From assembly GCF_001298465.1 (NCBI RefSeq), contig NZ_CP012541.1, forward strand, positions 1,674,001-1,738,000: a stretch of 64,000 bases of DNA. Reading direction: 5' to 3'. Below are positions 59,404 through 64,000 of the stretch, in pieces. The position numbers were made by a program, and so were the translations under genes. Position 1 is the stretch's first letter. Every line of letters begins with the position of its first letter. The stretch comes from Campylobacter concisus (GTDB lineage: Bacteria > Campylobacterota > Campylobacteria > Campylobacterales > Campylobacteraceae). The notes under the pieces were generated by a model. That model worked only from the letters and a program-made list of their open reading frames with translations. It was not told where the DNA came from and made no database searches.

Positions 59404-59847
59404 TTAGCTTTTTAGCAAACTAAGTGCTTTTATAGTAGCACGAACGACGTTTGCTGAGTTGTTTGAACCAAGTGATTTAGTAAGGATATCCTTAATACCT
59501 GCAAGCTCGATAATAGGACGTGCACTACCACCAGCGATAACACCAGTACCCTCGCTAGCTGGGCGAAGCAGCATTCTACTTGCGTTATATTTTACCTCTA
59601 CGTCATGAGGAATAGTTGTGCCTTTGATCTTAACGTGGATAATATTTTTAAATGCGTCGTCAATCGCTTTTCTCATCGCATCTGGTACCTCTTTAGCTTT
59701 ACCATAACCAAAGCCAACTAGACCATTTCTATTACCAACAACAACTAAAGCTGTAAATCTAAATCTACGACCACCTTTAACAACCTTTGTAACCCGACCG
59801 ATATCGACGATTACTTCTTCAAATTCTTCTCTATTATATTTTTCCAT
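59404..59847 (-). CDS. rpsE: 30S ribosomal protein S5
   Basis: The 147-residue protein shows the S5 double-stranded RNA-binding fold ([39 protein letters not shown]) and [19 protein letters not shown]. It influences translational accuracy; the loop with KGGRRF is where spectinomycin resistance changes occur, and it appears wild type. Confidence 0.97.
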   Translation of the reverse strand: MEKYNREEFEEVIVDIGRVTKVVKGGRRFRFTALVVVGNRNGLVGFGYGKAKEVPDAMRKAIDDAFKNIIHVKIKGTTIPHDVEVKYNASRMLLRPASEGTGVIAGGSARPIIELAGIKDILTKSLGSNNSANVVRATIKALSLLKS

Positions 59848-59862
59848 CGATTTTCCTTTGGG

Positions 59863-60219
59863 TTATAGCTTGATGCCATTTTCTCTTAAAGCTTCAGCAA
59901 ATGCTGCGATAACGCCATGGTACAAATAACCATTTCTATCAAAAACTGCAACATCTATCTTCTTAGCTTTTAAAGCCTTAGCAAATTCTTTAGCTAAAGT
60001 GACCGCACCTTCTTTATTTGCTTTTATGCCTATTTTTCTACCATCAACTGCAGCTAGTGTAGTAGCTGTAACGTCGTCAATCGCTTGAACATAAAGAGTT
60101 CTGTTTGACTTGAAAATAGAAACTCTTGGGCAAGTTGCAACACCAGAAATTTTACCTCTGATTCTTCTTTTTCTCTTAATTCTAAGAGCGATTTTTCTTT
60201 TTAGTACTTTTGCTGTCAT
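59863..60219 (-). CDS. rplR: 50S ribosomal protein L18
   Basis: The 118-residue protein begins with a basic tail ([18 protein letters not shown]) followed by [19 protein letters not shown] and [25 protein letters not shown] in parts. It binds 5S rRNA. Confidence 0.97.
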   Translation of the reverse strand: MTAKVLKRKIALRIKRKRRIRGKISGVATCPRVSIFKSNRTLYVQAIDDVTATTLAAVDGRKIGIKANKEGAVTLAKEFAKALKAKKIDVAVFDRNGYLYHGVIAAFAEALRENGIKL

Positions 60220-60229
60220 TTACCGCTCC

Positions 60230-60766
60230 TTACTTCTTAGATGTCTTGCCCGCTTTGCGGATGATGCGTTCTTCTAGATATTTAACGCCTTTGCCTTTAT
60301 ATGGCTCAGGTGGTCTAAATCCTCTAACTTGAGCAGCCACTTGACCTACTACTTGTTTGTCATCGCCTTTGATAGTAATAACGTTTTTCTCAACACTAGC
60401 TTCAACGCCTGCTGGTAGCTCATAGTTGATAAGGTGTGAAAAACCAAGAGAAAGCTCTAAAATTTTACCTTTTGCAGCTGCTTTATAACCAACGCCGTTG
60501 ATCTCAAGCTGGCGAGTAAATCCCGCAGTGATACCAGTTACGATGTTATTAGCAAGTGCTCTATATGTTCCCCAGTAAGCTCTACTTTGGCGATCTTCGC
60601 CTTTTGGAGCAAAAACTATATGACCATTTTCTACCTTGACATCAACATGACCTTTTGTGTCAAGTTCTTTTATATGATTGCCCTTTTTAAATTTTAGGAC
60701 ATTATTTTCAACGCTAACGTCTACACCACTTGGGATAGCGATAGGCTGTTTTCCAATACGTGACAT
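60230..60766 (-). CDS. rplF: 50S ribosomal protein L6
   Basis: The 178-residue protein starts [17 protein letters not shown] and has two L6 domains, ending with the signature [22 protein letters not shown]. It contacts the sarcin-ricin region. A 193-nt structured gap precedes it, which is long for this cluster. Confidence 0.97.
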   Translation of the reverse strand: MSRIGKQPIAIPSGVDVSVENNVLKFKKGNHIKELDTKGHVDVKVENGHIVFAPKGEDRQSRAYWGTYRALANNIVTGITAGFTRQLEINGVGYKAAAKGKILELSLGFSHLINYELPAGVEASVEKNVITIKGDDKQVVGQVAAQVRGFRPPEPYKGKGVKYLEERIIRKAGKTSKK

Positions 60767-60911
60767 TTTTTTCCTTTACTTGTCTAGGGTGTTCCTACAT
60801 TTACGAATAAACACCACAATGCCGTAAATTTTATCGTCAAATTTGACGAAACCTTCATTTGAATTTCTAAATTTAGCTTTGGCAAAATCTAAAATTTTAC
60901 CAAGCTAAAAA

Positions 60912-60937
60912 TTTAACCTTACCTTCATAAGGTTAAA
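60912..60937. terminator. Hairpin in the rpsH-rplF gap
   Basis: TTTAACCTTA and TAAGGTTAAA form a perfect 10-bp stem with a six-base loop, 23 nt after the rpsH stop, followed on the minus strand by AATTTTTAGC. It may attenuate or process the operon message. A second, imperfect dyad lies just downstream (about 60870-60914). Confidence 0.5.
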
Positions 60938-60959
60938 ATAGCGTATTTAATGCAGTTTA

Positions 60960-61355
60960 TTACCAAACCGTGCAAAGAACCTCGCCACCAACGCCAGCTT
61001 TACTTGCCTCAATACCGCTCATAACGCCTTTGCTTGTGCTAACGATAACTGTTCCGTAACCATTTTTAAAACGCTTAATGTCGTCTTTGCCTTGATAAAC
61101 ACGGCGACCAGGTTTTGAAACCCTTTTAAGCTCGTTTATAACACTTCTGCCGTACTCATCATACTTTAAAACTACATTTATAAATTTCTTGTTACCTTCT
61201 TCGATAACGTTGTAGCTCTCTACATAGCCTTTTACTGCAAGGATAGAAAGAGTAGCCTCAACAACCTTAGAATGAAGCAATTTCGCAGTTTCAAGCTTTC
61301 TCATACTTGCATTTCTAATGCGTGTTAATCCATCTGATATTAAATCGTTTAACAT
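60960..61355 (-). CDS. rpsH: 30S ribosomal protein S8
   Basis: The 131-residue protein opens [18 protein letters not shown] and ends [27 protein letters not shown]; both are S8 signatures. It binds the central domain of 16S rRNA and in E. coli represses the spc operon. Confidence 0.97.
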   Translation of the reverse strand: MLNDLISDGLTRIRNASMRKLETAKLLHSKVVEATLSILAVKGYVESYNVIEEGNKKFINVVLKYDEYGRSVINELKRVSKPGRRVYQGKDDIKRFKNGYGTVIVSTSKGVMSGIEASKAGVGGEVLCTVW

Positions 61356-61364
61356 TTCTCTTCC

Positions 61365-61550
61365 TTACCAACTTGCTTTTTTAAGACCAGGTATTAGGCC
61401 TTCGTTAGCCATTTTTCTTAGGCAAACACGGCAAATTCCAAAATCTTTATAAACAGAGTGCGGACGACCGCAAATTTGGCATCTAGTGTAGCCGCGAACC
61501 GCAAATTTTGGCTTGCGTGCAGCTTTTGCTATCATTGATTTCTTTGCCAT
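61365..61550 (-). CDS. rpsN: 30S ribosomal protein S14, zinc-binding type
   Basis: From ATG 61550 ([16 protein letters not shown]) the protein is 61 residues; a longer in-frame start at 61580 would lie inside rplE and is not typical. Cys24, Cys27, Cys40 and Cys43 (CQIC...CRVC) form the zinc site of the short S14 class. Confidence 0.96.
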   Translation of the reverse strand: MAKKSMIAKAARKPKFAVRGYTRCQICGRPHSVYKDFGICRVCLRKMANEGLIPGLKKASW

Positions 61551-61551
61551 T

Positions 61552-62097
61552 TTACTTTCCTTTTGCAAACGGCACGCCAAATAGCTCTAGCAATTTGAAT
61601 GCCTCTTTATCATTTTTAGCCGTAGTAGCAATCGTAATATTCATACCATGAGTTCGTAAAATTTTATCATACTCAACCTCTGGAAACATTAGCTGCTCGC
61701 TAAGACCAAAGTTATAGTTTCCACGTCCATCAAAGCCATTTTTTGGAAGACCACGGAAGTCTTTAACCCTTGGAAGAGCAACGCTAATTAGCTTATCTAA
61801 GAAAGCATACATTTGCTCTTTTCTCAAAGTTACTTTGATACCAACAGGAAAGCCCTCGCGAACTTTAAAGCCAGCAACTGATTTTTTAGCATCAGTGATA
61901 ACTGCTTTTTGTCCGGCGATAAGTGAAATGGTATCAGCCATATTTTGAAGCACTTTCTGATCTTTCGCAGAGTCTCCAGCACCTACACTGATCACGATCT
62001 TCTCAAGCGCAGGGATAAGCATTGGATTTTTGATGTCAAATTCTTTTACGAGAGCTGGCTTGATAGTTTCGTTAAATTTATCTTTTAATCTACTCAT
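61552..62097 (-). CDS. rplE: 50S ribosomal protein L5
   Basis: The 181-residue protein shows [39 protein letters not shown] in parts and [18 protein letters not shown]. It binds 5S rRNA and the P-site tRNA region. Confidence 0.97.
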
Positions 62098-62102
62098 ATC
62101 TC

Positions 62103-62339
62103 TTATCCTTCAACTTTCGCGACGTTTGATATGTCAATTGGCATCTCTTTATTTACGTGACCACCATTTGGAGTTTTTTCGCTTGGTTTGATAGCTTTTT
62201 TAGCTACTTTGCATCCCTCAACTATAACCTGACCTTTTTTTGCAAGAACTGCTAAAATTTTACCAGTTTTGCCTTTATCGTCACCAGCGATGATCTTTAC
62301 AGTATCGCCTTTTTTGACTTTAAATTTTACATTAGCCAT
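62103..62339 (-). CDS. rplX: 50S ribosomal protein L24
   Basis: The 78-residue protein has the KOW motif ([20 protein letters not shown]) and [13 protein letters not shown]. It starts early 50S assembly. It is shorter than E. coli L24 (104), as in related genera. Confidence 0.96.
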
Positions 62340-62707
62340 TATAAAACCTCCGGAGCTAGCGAAACAATCTTCATAAAGTTAGCATATCTAACTTCACGTC
62401 CAACTGGTCCAAAAATACGAGTGCCGACTGGCTCTTTTTTGCTATCAAGTATAACAGCTGCGTTCTCGTCAAAGCGGATTAGCGAACCATTATCTCTTTG
62501 AACCTCTTTTTTAGTTCTTACAACAACAGCTTTTACAACCTGTCCTTTTTTGATCTTACCATTTGGAAGAGCTTTTTTAACAGAGCAAACTATGATATCG
62601 CCAAGTGTAGCGTATCTTCTTTTGCTGCCGCCAAGAACTTTTATACACATTAACTCTTTTGCACCACTATTATCAGCAACTGCAAGTCTTGTAAAACTTT
62701 GAATCAT
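62339..62707 (-). CDS. rplN: 50S ribosomal protein L14
   Basis: The 122-residue protein begins [27 protein letters not shown] in parts and contains [23 protein letters not shown], typical of L14 at the subunit interface. It overlaps both neighbours by one base. Confidence 0.97.
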   Translation of the reverse strand: MIQSFTRLAVADNSGAKELMCIKVLGGSKRRYATLGDIIVCSVKKALPNGKIKKGQVVKAVVVRTKKEVQRDNGSLIRFDENAAVILDSKKEPVGTRIFGPVGREVRYANFMKIVSLAPEVL

Positions 62708-62958
62708 TACTCAACTCCCTTTGCCAATACAGCTTTTAAGCGAAAATTCTTGCGAGCTGAAAGTGGTCTGCACTCGATCGCAACAACTGTATCGCCTGCT
62801 CTTGTCTCATTTTTCTCATCGTGAACTAAATATTTTTTAAAGCGTTTTACAAATTTATGGTATCTTGGGTGCATAACGCGTCTTTCTACCAAAATAGTAG
62901 CTGTTTTATCTCCAGCTTTTTGTAAAACAACACCTTGAATTTCTCTTTTTAATGCCAT
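62707..62958 (-). CDS. rpsQ: 30S ribosomal protein S17
   Basis: From ATG 62958 ([20 protein letters not shown]) the protein is 83 residues with the OB-fold core [21 protein letters not shown] longer start at 62982 overlaps rpmC and is not expected. Confidence 0.96.
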   Translation of the reverse strand: MALKREIQGVVLQKAGDKTATILVERRVMHPRYHKFVKRFKKYLVHDEKNETRAGDTVVAIECRPLSARKNFRLKAVLAKGVE

Positions 62959-62959
62959 T

Positions 62960-63154
62960 TTACGCCCCTTGTCTTGTTGCACTAATTGCAGTGTTGATCT
63001 GAGCTATCTCTTTGCGAACAGCACTAATCTCATTAGGGTTGCTTAACTGCATAGTTTTTAGCTTTTGTCTTAAAGTAAATAAAAGCACCTTTTTCTCTTT
63101 TAGCAACGCGTTTAATTCTGCAACGCTCTTATCTTTTAACTCAGTATATTTCAT
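62960..63154 (-). CDS. rpmC: 50S ribosomal protein L29
   Basis: The 64-residue protein from ATG 63154 ([18 protein letters not shown]) is two helices near the tunnel exit, a docking point for nascent-chain factors. A GTG at 63160 would add two residues. It overlaps the end of rplP. Confidence 0.95.
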
Positions 63155-63566
63155 TTTCACTCTCTCGCGTTACAAATTTTGATTTGAAAGGAAGTTTGTG
63201 TAAAGCCAAAGTTAGAGCTTCACGAGCTAGCTCTTCGCTAACACCAGCCATTTCAAATATTATACGACCAGGTTTGATATTCATAACCCACTCTTCAACT
63301 CCAGCCTTACCTTTACCCATACGAGTTTGTAGAGGTTTTTTAGTAAGTGGCTTATCAGGGAAAACCCTAATCCAAATTTTAGCCTGTCTTTTTACATGAC
63401 GAGTTAGAGCTTGACGAGCAGCTTCTATTTGACGAGAATTTATTCTACCAGCTTCAACAGCCTTAAGTGCAAATTCGCCAGTTGCTAAAGATGCTCCACG
63501 AGTCGCATAACCACGGTTGCGACCTTTCATTTGCTTACGAAATTTCGTTCTTTTAGGCATCAACAT
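63141..63566 (-). CDS. rplP: 50S ribosomal protein L16
   Basis: The 141-residue protein begins [19 protein letters not shown], as homologues do, and has [21 protein letters not shown] in parts and the RMGKGKAG loop. It organises the A-site tRNA region of 23S rRNA. Confidence 0.97.
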
Positions 63567-63568
63567 AA

Positions 63569-64000
63569 TTATTTACCTCTTCTTGCTCTACGTGTTTTCT
63601 TAGGTGCTTCTTCTTCAGTTTTCTCAGGTTGAACACCTTTTTGAAGAACCTCACCTTTAAAAATCCATACTTTAATACCTATGTTTCCATAAGTCGTATG
63701 AGCCTCAGCTACACCATAATCTATCTTTGCTCTAAGAGTATGAAGCGGAACGCGACCTTCTAGATACCACTCGGTTCTTGCCATCTCAGCACCACCTAAA
63801 CGACCAGCAACTGAAATTTTGATACCTTTAGCGCCTGATTTTTGAGCACCTTGGATAACTTTTTTCATAGCACGTCTAAATGCGACACGCTTTTCAAGTT
63901 GCATAGCTACGTTTTCAGCAGCAAGTTGAGCTGAAGCTTGAGCTTTTCTTTCTTCTTTGATATTTACATTTACTTCTTTACCGATAAGTTTGCTAACTTC
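63569..64000 (-). CDS. rpsC: 30S ribosomal protein S3, 5' end outside the window
   Basis: The visible 143 residues begin [20 protein letters not shown] and continue with [26 protein letters not shown] in parts, [32 protein letters not shown] in parts and a basic tail. This is the C-terminal half of S3; the KH domain lies beyond the edge. The frame is open up to base 64000. Confidence 0.96.
   Translation of the reverse strand, partial: EVSKLIGKEVNVNIKEERKAQASAQLAAENVAMQLEKRVAFRRAMKKVIQGAQKSGAKGIKISVAGRLGGAEMARTEWYLEGRVPLHTLRAKIDYGVAEAHTTYGNIGIKVWIFKGEVLQKGVQPEKTEEEAPKKTRRARRGK

Overview
The window reads as chromosome of a Campylobacter species (Campylobacterota). The evidence is a low-GC, A/T-rich genome with RNA genes of campylobacterial type, a clade II nitrous oxide reductase operon laid out as described for Wolinella succinogenes, a murE-panD-YbaB-PDZ-ispA-tkt block resembling that of C. 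jejuni, and a compact r-protein cluster that includes map, infA and rpmJ. C. concisus or a close relative is my best guess, but that is inference. No phage, insertion sequence or CRISPR array was seen.

Layout: 1-8.2 kb is mixed accessory and metabolic: a truncated mobA, a frameshifted SemiSWEET sugar transporter, leuC, a TonB-dependent siderophore receptor with uneven GC content, an NFACT/RqcH-type ribosome rescue factor, and a secreted helix-hairpin-helix protein. 8.4-13.7 kb is a complete rRNA operon on the minus strand (16S, tRNA-Ile, tRNA-Ala, 23S, 5S) with visible precursor processing stems. 14-25 kb holds RidA, a two-subunit class I fumarase, a CNNM/CBS membrane protein, an NSS transporter, an SbmA/BacA-like peptide transporter, an M48 lipoprotein protease, a nonsense-mutated GNAT acetyltransferase, tRNA-Ser and a Na+/H+ antiporter. 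25-29.1 kb is a decaying locus: a siderophore receptor gene with one frameshift, a PepSY membrane protein gene with two and a Sel1-repeat gene with one, together with a Fur-box-like dyad, a perfect 20-bp inverted repeat and two diverged copies of a ~60-70-bp intergenic element.

29.2-38.8 kb is the nitrous oxide respiration operon, read on the minus strand in the order beta-propeller gene, nosZ, nosB, nosD, nosG, nosC1, nosC2, nosH, nosF, nosY. NosG and NosH would take electrons from menaquinol, the two c-type cytochromes pass them on, and NosZ reduces N2O to N2; NosD, NosF and NosY mature the copper site. The expected nosL copper chaperone gene is not at the end. 39-49 kb is housekeeping: moaC, a DUF493 protein, a 412-residue helical protein of unknown role, uppP, tkt, ispA, panD, murE and a NifU-like protein. 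49-52.2 kb is a NitT/TauT-type ABC importer operon headed by a small protein that keeps the cysteine spacing of the FeFe-hydrogenase domain, which I regard as the most unusual gene here. 53.5-64 kb is the S10-spc-alpha r-protein cluster from rpsC (cut by the window edge) to rplQ, closed by a strong intrinsic terminator.

A recurring theme is frame disruption at short A/T runs in accessory genes while every housekeeping gene is intact. It may be real decay, phase-variable slippage or consensus error; read-level data would decide.
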